Positions 25,401 to 38,500 of a DNA stretch of 64,000 bases are shown piece after piece. How positions within the stretch are numbered: position 1 is the stretch's first letter; each line of letters begins with the position of its first letter. The stretch is taken from positions 19,382,066 through 19,446,065 of the forward strand of contig NC_079505.1 of assembly GCF_030052815.1 (NCBI RefSeq). The letters are read 5' to 3'. Under the pieces are notes generated by a model. The model was not told where the DNA came from. It did not search any database and saw only the letters and a list, made by a program, of their open reading frames with translations. Source of the stretch: Hevea brasiliensis (lineage: Eukaryota; Streptophyta; Magnoliopsida; Malpighiales; Euphorbiaceae). The position numbers were made by a program, and so were the translations under genes.

Positions 25401-26354
25401 CTCATCTGGCACCTCATGTATGTCTGATAACTTGCTGTAGCCATTAACCATACCTTTGCGTTTGAGCTGCTATAATCGGAGAGTAATCTTCCTAGTTCTG
25501 CCACTAGATGATCAGCTGGACTATAACCAGCTGCTGCTGAGTCCTCTCCATTTATTAAACTTTCTTCAACTGTCCATTTCAGGTCTCCTGTGTAGATAAT
25601 GGCCCCACCTTCTCCAGCAGAATCCACTCTCCTTTTCAGTTGAGAGATATTCATTTCCACATCTTCTTTCTTCATGAACCTCAAAGAAACTGGCGAAAAT
25701 TGAAATTTAACAAACTGGATTTGTTTTAATTCCACTGGAACCTCTCCTCTCTCTACCCTTCCCATCAGTTCTCCAACAAGTCCTTCCGTTATGGACACAC
25801 AGTCACCTACTATCACAGTATTCTTTCTCTTCTTTCTTAAGAAAACCTCCAATACCAACTTGATATCTTCCTTCACAGAATTTGATTCAGTGAAATAGTT
25901 GCTTGAGAGCTTCTTTTGTGGAGAAAAGAGAAGTGGGTTTTTCTCAGAAGAGTAAGTTAGGAAATGGGTTTGCCAGAAAGTAGTAGGGTTTATGATCTCT
26001 CTCTGAGTTTCACCAGGAGAAGGTGAACAAGGTGAAGAGAAAACACCACCACCTGTAGTGGTGTAACACTGAAACACAGAAGAAGCTGAAGAGTCCTCTA
26101 TATTGTTCTTCACAGCAGTACTAGAGAACCCAGCTTCTCTCATAACCCTACTAACGCTAGGATCATCTAAAATAGAAATTATAAGCTGTTCTAACTCTAC
26201 CTTGATGGTCAAGAGAGGTTGTTGTTGCTGTTGCTCTATGCAGCCTCTTCTCTGATGAGCTTGTGCTCGTTTGAGTGCAGCAATCAGAGCATTGGAAAGA
26301 GAGGGCTGGCCATGAAGTAAAGGACCAGGAGTTGTTGGTAGCCTGTTGAGCGCA

Positions 26355-26386
<32 letters not shown>

Positions 26387-26590
26387 AAGAGGATGAGAAG
26401 ATTGGTGAGGCTGAGATTTGAGACAAGCCCTTCTCAAAAGACTAGCTCTTGAGCTTAGCAAGGTAGCAGCCACATGAAGAGGAGTGACCTGAGCATGGCC
26501 TCTCCTCCTTGCCAAGCTAAGAGAATGCTTCAAGACTGAAGCAGCCTCTGTGGTGAGGGTCTGCTGGACCGTACAAGCTCCTGAGCGCAT
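22491..26590 (-). CDS. SMXL4/5-like: SMAX1-LIKE protein, SMXL4/SMXL5 type
   Basis: Three coding exons: 26590-25317, 24327-24114 and 24032-22491. Junctions are CCAG|GTAAAT, TTTGCAG|TATC, AAAAG|GTAATC and TTTGTCAG|GATG, all in phase, giving 1009 aa. The start ATG at 26590 opens [19 protein letters not shown]; an in-frame GTG at 26620 only extends the frame. Residues 1-~180 are the double Clp-N domain ([39 protein letters not shown]). Exon 2 contains [19 protein letters not shown], diagnostic of this family. A degenerate P-loop GNDALGKRR lies at about 681-689, a Walker-B-like VEDVD at about 738, and an EAR motif LDLNI at about 850. No RGKT degron is seen between the P-loop and VEDVD. In the family, SMXL3/4/5 proteins act in the nucleus with TOPLESS-type corepressors, promote phloem formation, and are not degraded by the strigolactone/karrikin receptors. 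Subtype is inferred from text similarity; symbol choice between 4 and 5 is not resolved. Confidence 0.93.
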
Positions 26591-26936
26591 TACTTGGCCA
26601 AAACCCACCCCCCACACCACCCCCTTTGTTTGAGCACCACTAGTTCTTGCAGGATCAAAACTTCTTCTCTCTTTCTTTCTTCTCGTATCCTCTCTCTTCC
26701 CCTAACACCACCCCTAACCCTCTCTTTTGTCTCTTCGAAGTGATCTAGAGACTGAACCAAGCTTTGATATCAAAAGCTGGTTAGCTTCCTTTCCTGTATG
26801 ATTACAGCAAACAGAAAACCACCTACCTGATAAGCTAAAATGGAAAATATCAAAAATATATATATGTGCAGTCAGATTTTCTGAAAGGGAAGCTCTTAGA
26901 GAGATCTTAGTAGAGTTTTAGAGACCAGAACACCTT

Positions 26937-26943
26937 CTTTATA
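26937..26943 (-). promoter_or_regulatory. candidate TATA box of the SMXL gene
   Basis: TATAAAG on the minus strand lies about 350 bp upstream of the ATG, followed by a pyrimidine-rich leader in the coding sense reversed as CT-rich plus-strand text (26640-26720). Transcription would start near 26905. This is inferred from position and consensus only. Confidence 0.4.
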
Positions 26944-29151
26944 CTTCTTGTAGTTGATATTTTCCTTTTTCTTTTTAATCTTTTCCTTTTTCTTTTTATA
27001 TACACAAATATAGTAAGAATTAATTTATTTATTTATTCAACTAGGTTACTTCTCTCTCTCTCTTCATGAGTTTACAGTTAGACTGCACTGCACTATCTTT
27101 TTAGTTATATCTCTCAATGTTACCATAAATTGTACTCTAATAAGTCACTTGATTTTTGTTTTAGTGATGATAATTAGGGTAAAGAAAAAAGGGTTGCTTT
27201 TAATAATCATTTTCTTTTTGTTGGGACTTGCAATTTAAATGGCAAAAATACAAAACCAAACAAATCAAAGAATGGCATGATCCACTTATCGCATAAATTT
27301 TTTCCCAAGATCATCAAAAGCTGCAAAACAAGATTTCAATCTACCTAATTTTACCTATTTTATTTTCCCTTTTTGGTTTTATCAACTTAATCAAATCATA
27401 AATAAATTGATATTTCTTTTTTAAAAAATAAGGGCTACCAAGATTTTAATGCAACATGCAAAACTAAACCATTAATCAATAAATTTTACTCATTTTTCTT
27501 TCTGCTATGTTTATTCATGTGAAAAGAAGAAAGAAATTAAAGAAAAGTTTCATGGAAAAGGGATCCACATATTCAAAATTTACTTGAGACTGAGAGAGCT
27601 TCCCTCCTTTTTCCACATCACCCTCTTTGAATGGACAGACATAGCCAGCAGAAATTCAAGAAAAGCAGTAAAGAGAGAAAAAAAAAAAAAGTGGAAAAGA
27701 AGCCAGACTGTGTTGTGTGAACTGTGAAGAGAGATAAAAAAGAAAGGTGGAATTTTTCTTTTCTTTTCTTTTTTATTCTCCTTTCCCTTTCTCATTCTTG
27801 TAATTATTTGTCTATAAATTATGTATAATGTATAGTTTTGTTTCTTGCTTCTGATTTAGGAAAAGAAAAGAAAAGAAAGGAAAAGAAAAGAAGAGAAAAG
27901 GAAAGGGCTCTCTTCTCTCTTTCTCTCTCTCTCTTCACGCCAATCCTCGTAGGGAGACAGCATTTTATTCCCAAAGTACTCAAAAAGCAACCCTCTGTCT
28001 GCTATCCTACAAAGCATTATTGGCTCTTTTTCATCTCTCTCTCTCTCTCTCTCCTACCTGCATTCTGCAATGGCTTTTTGTCTTAATCGCATCACATTTC
28101 CAGCAATCCACTTAAAAAGAGCTTTTTCTCATTACTAAATGAAGCAAGTTAAACTGAAAATCTTCTGTTTTAATGCACTAAATTATTTTATCTTCGCATT
28201 TTGTTCTTACCACTGTAAGTTACTTTCTTTGTAATTGTAATTCTTTTTGGACTACTTTCACCTCAACTATATTTCCTAATCTTTCCCACTTTTGTTTGGA
28301 TTTTTCTTATCTATACCCAATCCACTGTAAATCCAAAACATAATAGGAATTCACATATTAAATAATTTACTAATTAGGACCTAATAATTTTTTTAAGTTA
28401 CTATTTTTATAGCAAAAACTTACTCATCTATTATGAATTTAAAGTACAAATATGTGGGTCATATTTATTTTACTCATAAATGTCACTGAATATTGTATTT
28501 TGAGTTTATAATGAATCAGGTTTTGGATTACTTTTACATACTAATCCATCTTTCTAAGTGAGTTCAATATTGCATCCTTCACAATTAATTCATACATACA
28601 TTTAAAAATTACCTTTTGAATACCGACCAAAAAAACTGAACCCATAATGATAAATTGAGAAGCAAATAACTTTTAACTAACCCTTGTAATTATAGAGGTT
28701 TAATCCTATAAAGAAGTGATCATCTAGATGAACATGCAAATAGTTTCACTAAAATTTACCTTAATTAAATTTAGGTAGTTCATGTAGTAGTGAATATCAT
28801 TTTGCACAGTATCAGGTTGGCATTGGTGTCATCTAAATTTGAATCAGAATTGGACTAAAATTAGCCCAGTCACAATTAGACTTTAATTGAACTAAAATTG
28901 GTTAACTTAAATTTGACCAGAATCATTTTAAATTAGATCGAAAGAAGTGGACCAATTTTGATCGGTTTAGTTATATCTTTAGGTTGAAACTAAATTTTTC
29001 ACATTTTAAAGAAAATTTTGACTATAGAATTTAATCAAACTAAATGAATCAAGTTGAACCGACTTAGAATCAAATTGAAATCAAGGGGACCCTTCAGTCC
29101 AATCCTAGGTTCTCAATTTTTTGTATTGAAACGACAAATTCGATTTCAATT
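26944..29151. other. upstream region of SMXL gene, intergenic
   Basis: No gene is seen. The stretch has purine/pyrimidine asymmetric tracts (GAAAAGAAAAG at 27860-27905, a (CT)n run at 28034-28053) that create low-complexity open frames. Regulatory roles are possible for SMXL expression but cannot be shown. From 28800 to 29140 there is dispersed-repeat-like text rich in AATTGAACTAAAATTGG words. Confidence 0.5.
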
Positions 29152-29499
29152 CACTACAATAAATGTTAGAGTCAGAAGCAAAAATTTTACAGCAATAGTA
29201 ATTTTGCTGCCTATAAAACTAACATACGGTAATAACATGAATAATTGCTACTAGTAGTACATAAAAAAGGATATGACATCAATCATTGTTATCATTAAAA
29301 ATTTTTTACAATAATAAATGTTGTTGTCAATGACTATTTTTTTTATAGTAATTATAATTTTGTTATAAAATATTTATGGTCATATTTTATGATAATAATA
29401 CGCAGCAATTCATATATCGCTATTATAAATTTATAACAATAAATTTTACACATTTAAAGATAAAAATCGTTACTGTTAAATCTAATATTTATTGTAGAG
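29152..29499. mobile_element. CACTA-type MITE
   Basis: The 348-bp element starts CACTACAATAAATGTTAGA and ends with the reverse complement of CTCTACAATAAATATTAGA, so the 19-bp terminal inverted repeats match at 17 positions. It is flanked by the 3-bp direct repeat ATT (29149-29151 and 29500-29502), the target duplication length of CACTA elements. Repeated TTGCTG/ACAATAAT words inside resemble subterminal repeats. There is no transposase, so it is non-autonomous. Confidence 0.72.
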
Positions 29500-29502
29500 A
29501 TT

Positions 29503-31453
29503 GCAGCTCAAAATCGGTACGCGCCAAGGCCTAATATCATGAGGAGTACTTGAAAAGTATGAATAGGATCTCATGTCTTGTTAGAATCTGCTGTAAAATT
29601 GTCTCATTGAAATTACCTTAATTAAATTCTTACAGTGATGGGAAGATATGTGATGTTTGCAAAAACGAAAGAAAAGAGGTAAGCAGCTTCATTCTAACTT
29701 GTATCACATGTCATCCTAAGATTAGAGCTTACTCTTACCTCTTTTTTTCACCTTTTTTTCTCAAATAATATGAAGAAATACTAATATTTTTTTCAAAAAG
29801 AGAAATATTAATGTATTTTAATTTAATTATACTCAAATCGTCTAGTATTATAAGACTGTAAATTTAAACTCTAACCGAAATCTAATTAATCAAAAAAAAT
29901 AAAAAAAATTAATAGTATATTAGAATGAAAAATAGAAAGAATATAAGAGTATGTTTACTCGTAGAAAACAGTTTAGGAAGCACTTCGCGTGGCTTTCAAG
30001 GATAGCATCTATTTGGCCATAAAAGATGGATTCAAAGGTTATTTTCCCAAGCTGTTATTGCATTAAAAGGAGCCAAAAGAAATTTTGCTAAAGCCATCAC
30101 CAAAGGGTTGCTTTGGTTAAAGTATTTGAAATTCAAAAATTTTAAAAAGAAAACATTAATTTCTTTTGTCCTAAAGAAAATCAAATCATCTAATTAATCT
30201 GTTTGGCTTATCCTAATTTATATTTTTACGTGCAACGCGTGCTGCCTTAGCTTTAAAATATATCATCATAATTAAAATGCTTCATTATATACTGTTTTAA
30301 TTACTTTGATTATGTCTTACACAAACCTTTTCAGGGGTTAAAAAAAGTAGTAAATAACAAAGCTTCCAAACAGGGTCTTGTGATTCAAAGTCATAGATAT
30401 CTTCTAGGTTATAATAGTGTTAATGCATATTTTTCATGCAAATGAACAACCATATGTTACAAAAAAATCTTTTCTTTTTTTTTTTAATTTAATTATTATG
30501 GAATTTAAACCCAAGATCTTATAATTTTAAAGATTTTTAGTTATATGGAAGTCAATAATAACCAACTTTTGATTTCAGTACAATGTATGGGCATAATTAA
30601 TGCTCTAGGAACTGATCATATCGCAGGATAATGTGTCAAAAAGGTGGAAAAAAAACATATTATGAAGCCCTTCTGCCTACTTTCAAATGAATTTTTTTTT
30701 TGCATTTTTAGTGTTTGGTGCATTCAGAAAAATGAGTCAAATGAAAAATATTTTCATGTTCAAAGAAAAAATCAAGTTATTTTTTAGAAAAATAACTCAT
30801 TTTCTATTTTCTAAACTTTAATAATCTTATTAAAATGTGAAATCACTTTTACATACATGACGTAACACATACCATTAGTTTAACATTGCAACCAAAAATA
30901 GAATCCAAAAAGTTGAATTTGAGATTCCATTTGGTGTATTTAAAATTTTTAAAATAATACTGCAATATTTTCTAATACATTCAATTTAGTTAATCAGAAA
31001 AAGAACTTCTATTCTTATCCACACACACAGATATATATAATCATGCATTTATTGATGGATGTAATTAAAGAGATGAAAAGATAAGGCAATGAGTAATTAT
31101 ATGTATAGTTTGAAATAATGAGCACTCACATTGCTTTATGGGTATAGCTTTGGACAATGATAAGCTTCATTGATGGGTAATCAATTGGCCTTTCTCCTAA
31201 AGAAATTATGATATATATAAAATTGAAAGTGAAAATGGTTTCTCTGATGAGAAGAAAAGTATCCCTTTATGGAATAATTGAGAATGGTCAATTTCTAAGA
31301 GAAATGAATGTGTCTTCAAATTCTTTCGTAGTCCAATGATTTGGTTTGCAAAATTCCACACAAATTTTCAACAAAGCTATAAAAGGATAAATCTCAACCT
31401 ACTGTAAAAGGGACATCAAGGCCCACTATATTATGCTAAATTAAATTTATCGG

Positions 31454-31504
<51 letters not shown>

Positions 31505-32527
31505 AAATTAATTTATGAGCTCCTGGTTTTTTCTTATTTATCAGAGTTTATTACATTTCAGGATTATTTATTTTAAAGGTATTAAACTTATGTGAGAGAG
31601 TATACTCTTAAAATTATCGAAAGAAGAGATATAATTTTATACGCAGAAATTGATCAAAATAACACAGTTGAATTTTTAAAATTACTGGGCGAAGAGACTT
31701 AATTTTTAAATACTAAAAATGTTTTCTTTTGGAAATTTTATTCTTCAAAATAATTTTTTGAAAAACGTTTGAAAAAAATTAAGACTTACCTATTAATTTT
31801 TTAAACTTTAAGGACTAAATAATAATTTAATAAAAAAATCATATTTTTATGTATTTAATGAAAATAATACCTTAAAAACTGAAAAGACTAATTATTATTT
31901 TTTTAATGAAAAATAATCTAATACTTATTAGGTGAGCTACTGAACCAAATCAAGCATGGCTAAAAAAGATTAATTCATGAACAAACTTAAAATATAAAAA
32001 TTAATTCATTCAAATTTAAAAATATAAAAATTAACTTACTAATAATATCAAATTAATTATAAAAATTAAATTATAATTCACCTTTTAAAAAAATAAAAAA
32101 GGGACTTAGGGTACACATTGAAGGATGTAAAAGCTTTCAACTTCATACCATTAATGTACTCAGACATTACATGTTATAAACTTTTTCCATGGGGATTTGC
32201 AATTCTTTTATGTTTTCATTCTAATCCAATTTCATCAAATATAACTTCTTTCACATTTCACAAAGGTCCTACCATGAATAAATCAACTCATCTTTCGTTT
32301 TCCATCTTTAATATGTGATTATTTAGATGGACATTATTTTGCTTAATCTGACTTAATTTAATGATTGGAGGCATATCACTCATCTTATAGATTAAGGTTT
32401 AAGTTCCCATTCTTTCGATGAACATTATTTTAAAAAAATTAAAAAAATGCATCTTTGTTATATCTATGTGAAATGTTTTTTAAATAAAATTAGTTTTGAT
32501 TGAGACTAGAATTTGAAACTTTATAAG
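29503..32527. other. AT-rich intergenic DNA
   Basis: No gene is supported. It contains a (TA)n run at 31455-31501. The rest is AT-rich without recognisable coding or repeat boundaries. Confidence 0.5.
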
Positions 32528-32756
32528 GCCTGTTTCGTATTGTTGTTGGAATTTCTGTTAAAAAAATCATTTTTTTTAAATATACTAGTTAGAGAGTATT
32601 AAAAAATAATTTAAAATTAAATTTGATAAGTTTTAGTCATAAGAACACTAAAATAACAAAATAATTTTTTCCAATCTGCTTTTTTCAACAGCATCTAAAA
32701 TAGTGCTTTTATTTAAAAAAGCAATTTTTGACCTCTAAATGCAATGTCAAACAGGC
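32528..32756. mobile_element. hAT-like MITE, copy 1
   Basis: Terminal inverted repeats are GCCTGTTTCGTATTG on the left and the reverse complement of GCCTGTTTGACATTG on the right. The body has AGAGAGTATTAAAAAATAAT and AAATTAAATTTGATAAGTTTT, text shared with 40055-40230 and, inverted, with 61463-61642. No clean 8-bp target duplication is seen, so the superfamily is an inference. Confidence 0.6.
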
Positions 32757-34371
32757 ACATAGACTTAAAAATGATTTCAATACCAACACATTAAAACTCA
32801 TTGATATTTATGCAAAATATTTAGGGAAAAATACAAAAAAAAATATTATGTAGTTTCGCATTTTAACACATGAGAGACCATGATTTAATTTTTATCAATT
32901 TGACACCCTTTATTTTCCTCCATTAATAAATGTGGTTCAAACTATTAGTTACCATTAAATAATATTGATGTGACGATGACATAGCAATACATAATAAAGG
33001 TAGTGTTCACGTGACGAATATATGATGTCTGTGTGTCGTCATGTCAGCGCCATGTATTCGTTACGTTAGTATCGTTTAATGGTTTATTAGCAGAGAAAAA
33101 CATAACACCTTATGGTTCTAGCAATAAATTTATAGATTAAAAAACTGTAAATTTATGGTTTTGGCAATGAATTTTAACAAATTAGATCTAATATAATTTT
33201 ATTAATTTTCTGCAAATAATTATATTAATATGCTGTAGAGGTGACAAGTGAGTCGAGTTAGATTGATTTAGGTTTGGGTCAGTTTAAATTACAAGTCATT
33301 TCAAATTCGGAATTCTCATAAAATAGCGATATAAAAAGAATTTTAAAATGATATTCAAGTCTATTTACAGGTTGCAAGTAGTTTCAAATTAAAATGTTAA
33401 TTTTCTTTTAAGAAAAAAAGTAATTTTTATTAATTTAATATTTAGGTTAAAATTTAAATTAGTCTCATCAATTTAAACTGATCAATTTTGAATAGAATCA
33501 TATAAATTGTAATGTTAAACCTTAATTTTTTAAATTATTTATGTATGAATAAAACTTAAAAAAAATAAATATCAGAGACGGATTTAGTGACGGATTAAAA
33601 TTTTGTCGCAAATTCATTAATCAGTCAATGATGCTTTATTGACGAAGGTTTCAGCGACAAATTTTAATCTGTCGCTAAAAGTTACTTTTTTGAATTTATT
33701 ACGGATTATGACTGTAGTTGATTATGGCTGTAGTTGAAAACCTCTTCACTAATCAGCTTCAACAACGGATCTATGATGAATCGGTCAATAATCGATATTT
33801 TATAAAGATTAGCGATAAATTTAGCAATAAATCTGTCCATCCGTAGTTGATATCTTTTTTTTTTTTTTTAAGTGTAATTTTAAATTTTATATGTATTAAA
33901 ATAAATTATAAACCAATTCAAATTAAATTAATAGATGAATCAAAATTTACAATCTAATTTGCTAGTGTCATTTAAGCAGCTATGAGTAATAAAATTTATC
34001 GAATTTGGGTCCACACATTTTAGATTATAACAATATAATAGAAGTTGTAATCGTAATGAGAACTATGAAAACAATAAATTACACCTTGTTGAACAGTTTT
34101 ACCATGCTACCATCAATTTCATTTTATTTTAGTGGTACAAATGATTCTAATTGAACTCCAACTCGAGAATTAAATGATTCTAAATGTTTTTTTTTTTCAA
34201 AACAATTTTACTAATAATTTGCACTTGAAATCTGTTCTGAGCTGGCCAATGGAAGTATATATGTATACATATACCTTTTTTTTTTATTATTGCAATAGCT
34301 GTAATTATTATATGTGGTTTTACTTTTAATAGAGGGTACCTTATATATATGTCATTCCCAAATCTTTCGCA

Positions 34372-34374
<3 letters not shown>
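32757..34374. other. intergenic DNA with degraded repeats
   Basis: No gene is supported. At about 32825-33190 there is MITE-like text (ATTATGTAGTTTCGCATTTT and an inverted relative near 33090-33180). At 33220-33500 there is dispersed-repeat-like text. The segment 33570-33850 is listed separately. Confidence 0.45.
33570..33850. repeat. CACTA/Mutator-like subterminal repeat cluster
   Basis: Repeated words of the type AGACGGATTTAGTGACGGAT, TTGTCGCAAAT, AGCGACAAATTTTAATC and TGTCGCTAAAAG occur in both orientations. Such GCGAC/GTCGC arrays are typical of subterminal regions of plant CACTA elements. No terminal CACTA motif or coding part is visible. Confidence 0.5.

Positions 34375-34446
<72 letters not shown>
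34375..34446. repeat. (TA)n microsatellite
   Basis: Uninterrupted TA dinucleotide run of about 72 bp. It produces spurious Tyr-Ile repeat open frames on both strands. Confidence 0.95.
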
Positions 34447-34448
<2 letters not shown>

Positions 34449-34449
34449 A

Positions 34450-34885
34450 GCCACTCAATTTTACGATTATTTTCACAAAATTTACTGAATTTTTAATTTT
34501 TTTCATAAAATTCACTTATTGATTTCATAAAAGTCACTATAATTAAAAATTAAAAATTTGCAGATTAACTTACTGACCAGTTAACTATTCTACAAATAAA
34601 ATTATCATATTTTATATTTTTTTAAAAAAATAGAATATATAAAACTTATCTAACTACTCTATCACCATCAAAACTTTTTCCTTTCTCTATTTTTTTTCCA
34701 CGAGCAACTATTAATTAGATAATTTTATTTGTAAAATAGTTGACAAGTTAGTAAATTAACTTGAAAACCTTTAATTTTAGGTTACAATGATTTTTATAAA
34801 ATAAAATTAAAGTTCAATAAGTTTTATGAAAAAAATTAAAATTCAGTTATTTTTATGAAAATATTCGTAAAACTGACTGACTGCA
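34450..34885. mobile_element. foldback/MITE element with long inverted repeats
   Basis: The left arm (from TCAATTTTACGATTATTTTC at about 34455) and the right arm (reverse complement from AGTCAGTTTTACGAATATTTTC, ending about 34882) match with modest divergence for roughly 150-170 bp each. Shared blocks include ACTGAATTTT, TTTTTTTCATAAAA and CTACAAATAAAATTATC. A central spacer of about 100 bp separates them. The element abuts the (TA)n run, so its target duplication cannot be read. Superfamily unknown. Confidence 0.65.
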
Positions 34886-35299
34886 TATAATAATTACTTC
34901 AAATCTTCCTTGTATTCCTTTTTGCAAGATTTTTTTTTGTAATTTTAATGTTATATATATGTGTGTGTAAGGAGAGGGAGAACATTGGCTTTGCTAAAAT
35001 TGATTTTCATTCTTAAAATTAATTATAAATATATTTTTATTATTTAAATTAATTTTAAAGTTTGTATAAATTTAAAATTTTTAATTTTAGAACTTATATA
35101 AGTTTAAAATTCTTTATCTTATTTATACTTAACTTCAATTAAATATAAAATTTTATTAAAAGCAATTAACTAAAATAAGAAATTAAATAAATAAATATAT
35201 AAAAATATTAATCTATCTATTATTTATAAAAATATAAAAAATTATAGCGATATATAAATAATTTATTGTCATATTGACAATAATAACCTAAAAATATAA

Positions 35300-35550
35300 A
35301 AAAAATGTATTTACAACGACAGATAAATAATCATCGTAAATAATGCATATTAAATACCAGAGCTAATACACAATGAGTCGTCGCTAATACAATTTAGTGA
35401 CAAAAAACTTTGTCGCTAATGATTTTAGTAATAAGTATTAAATGTTATCGTTGCTAATCTTTTAGCGATAAAAAAAATTGTCGCTAAATCTCTTATGTTG
35501 TCAATTCCGCAATACACTTTTAGCGACGAAATATATGTCGCTAAATACCT
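35300..35550. repeat. CACTA-like subterminal repeat cluster
   Basis: Repeats such as GTCGTCGCTAATAC, TTTGTCGCTAATG, TTTTAGCGATAAA, ATTGTCGCTAAAT, TTTTAGCGACGAAAT and ATGTCGCTAAATACC occur in both orientations within 250 bp, as in subterminal arrays of plant CACTA transposons. No termini or transposase are seen. Confidence 0.55.
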
Positions 35551-38500
35551 TATAATTTCATTTTTTATTATTACAATAATTAATATAAATTAAAATTTTA
35601 ATAATAATTCTACTTATACTAAAAATATATTATAATTCTTAATACAGTAATTCTATAATTATAATCCTATAAATATCACTAATTAATTAAAAATTATTTA
35701 ATTTATTTTCATAAAATTAAAATAAAATTTTATAAAAATAACTTCATAATTTATATTATTTATAAAAATAATTTATATCATTTATAAAAATTTTATTTAT
35801 ATGAATATTTTTTAATAAATCCTAATAGATTTTTTTATCTTTATCTTATAATTATTTATGTAAAAATATTTTTATATAATATATTTGAATTAACGTAAAA
35901 GAACAAGAAAAAATATTAATTTTTATCAGCTAAATATATGAATTCTTTTATTAAAGTTTTCTTTTAATTTAATTTCTTACAAATTAATTAAAAAATATTT
36001 TATATAAAATAAATTTATATTTTTTAATTATAATATATTTCTAAAATTCTTAATCATTGGATTAATATATAAGTAGTTCTAATTAAAATTAAATTTATAA
36101 GTTCTTTATGAACACTACTACATTTATATATATATATGAGAAAAAAATTAAATAGATTAGTATATATTATAAAAATTAATAACTAACATAATATGTTAGG
36201 CTTGAATTTAATTATAAGATTAATAGGAAGTTTAGAATTTATAATATTGATTTTTTTAATTTTAAAATAGTACAATATTAAAATTTAAAAATATTAATTT
36301 GTGTACTTGTAAAAAATATCTATTTTTTAATTTTATTCTAACTTGGTAAATAATAAATACGTATAAAAAGAATTAGAGATCATATTTTAAATATAGAATT
36401 ATTATTTTAATTTAATATATTTATATTTAAATATAAACACTTAATTTAAAAAGAATCCAATTTTAATATGAATGCAAGTATTATATCATTTAATAAAATT
36501 TTTATTTATTTAGATTCAATAACTTATTTTTATTGAAATTTGAAATTTACTTTTAGAAAAATAATTATAAAAATTTTAATTTAAAAATATATTATAAGCC
36601 AGTTTGACAAAGCATTTTACTATGAATCAAATAATTGTTTATACGTTTTTTACTATAATCATTCCAATTAAAAAAATTGATATACTAACATCAGTATTTT
36701 TTATTCTATTAGCATTGATATTTTTTTTTTTGTATAAAAATATTTCTAATTATTAATTTATTATTTATAAATAATTTATTGGTGTTAATATATTTTCAAT
36801 TTTATTTTTAAATTTTCTCTCCATATTATAAGAAAATATAAAATTATATAAAATATTATATGTCAAATAAAAATTAATAATATTAATATTTATTGATACA
36901 AGTGTACATAATTAATTTTATCAAATAAAATTAAAAAATCGAATTCAATATAACTAAAAATAAAAAAAATAATATTATATAATTAAAACTATATCAAATT
37001 GAATTTATTTTACTATTATATATATAAACTCTTAAATAATATTAGAAAAAGTTTAGATTTTTCATTCTAATTATATGTGTTTTATAAAAATTATAATTAA
37101 TTAAACACTTTATTATTAAGGAAATTTAATGCGAAAATATATGAACCAACAAAATATAAATAGTTAAATTTATATATTTAGAAAGGATTTACAATTATAA
37201 AATTATATTATTCTTTCATTGATATACTTCCATTTTCATTTACTTAATATAAAAATGATAATTACATATATATCATATATGTCATAAAAAATAAAAAAAT
37301 TATATATTATCAAATAATAATTAATATATTATAATAATATTATATTAAATAGCAAGTTATATATAAAAATATTGAATTATAAATATATACAGTAAGTACA
37401 GAAAATGGACAATGCGTATATGCAAAGGAGCAGAGAAGAAGTATTTATAACTATATACTATATAAAAATATTGTTAAGTTCAAAATAAATCATTTCGTTA
37501 CATTATGATCACGTAATGAAAATTGTATTTTTTTTATTTAAAATTTTTATCTATCAAATCTCCTATTCTTCATAAAAAGATTAAATTTATTCATCGATAA
37601 CATAGGTAATAATGGTAGGAATTTACTAATTAAAAGAAAAAAAATGATGATTTTTAACTTATATTTTTAAAATATTTTTAATCACGGTTAAATCTCTGTA
37701 TCTCTCATATTTATAATTTCATAATTCTTTAATTAAATTATTTTTTCTAATTATAAAAGTTTTGATTCTTGTTTAACCTCTTACATTAAAATCAGAAAGC
37801 AAACGTTATTTTTTTTTTAATTTTTCCAATAAAAAGATTAAATAATCAATGTGAATATCTTTTTTTTTTTTTTTCAAGACAAAAATGATTATTAACTATT
37901 GATAAAATATAATCATCCTCAAATGTTCTATAAAGGACACCCGTAATTAATTAATTAAGGACTTAGAAAAATAAGCAATCTATCAAAGTTAAAAAAATTC
38001 TGGACTACTGTTGATCTTTAATATTATCAAATTAGACTTTTTTTTTTAGAGTAAATCATATAACAAAAAATTGAATTGAATTTCCAGATAATTATACAAT
38101 TTTTTTTGTGTAATTTCTACTTTTTAAAAAATACTTTTCAATTAAAAAATAAAATTAATTTCTCCACTTATTATGTTTCTGAACACAAAAATTAACATAA
38201 AAAATTAATTAAATTAAATTAAGTTCTTCTGAAAAACAATGCATTTAAAGAGGCAAAATCTGACACAAGTTCCATGAACATTTGCAAATTATGAATACAA
38301 TAAGATGATGATGATAACCACGAATAAAACATAATATGTGAAATTGAAAAAAAAAAAAAAGCTCTTTTAATCATTACAATTATGATAATTTATAATTAAG
38401 AAAATAGAGAATTCAAGCTTTCTTCCTCTTTACTGAAGATTTTTATTTGCCAGATAAATTTTACCCTATTTCAGGCTCAAAAAGAAATCAAATCATGGTT

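Noticed and set aside
26591..26620. N-terminal extension of the SMXL frame
   Set aside because: The upstream in-frame start is GTG. The family-typical MRSG/MRTGG start is the ATG at 26590.
27838..28086. Open frame upstream of the SMXL gene
   Set aside because: It is driven by GAAAAG and CT low-complexity tracts and has no motif.
34180..34515. Open frames with long Tyr-Ile repeats on both strands
   Set aside because: They are translations of the (TA)n microsatellite.
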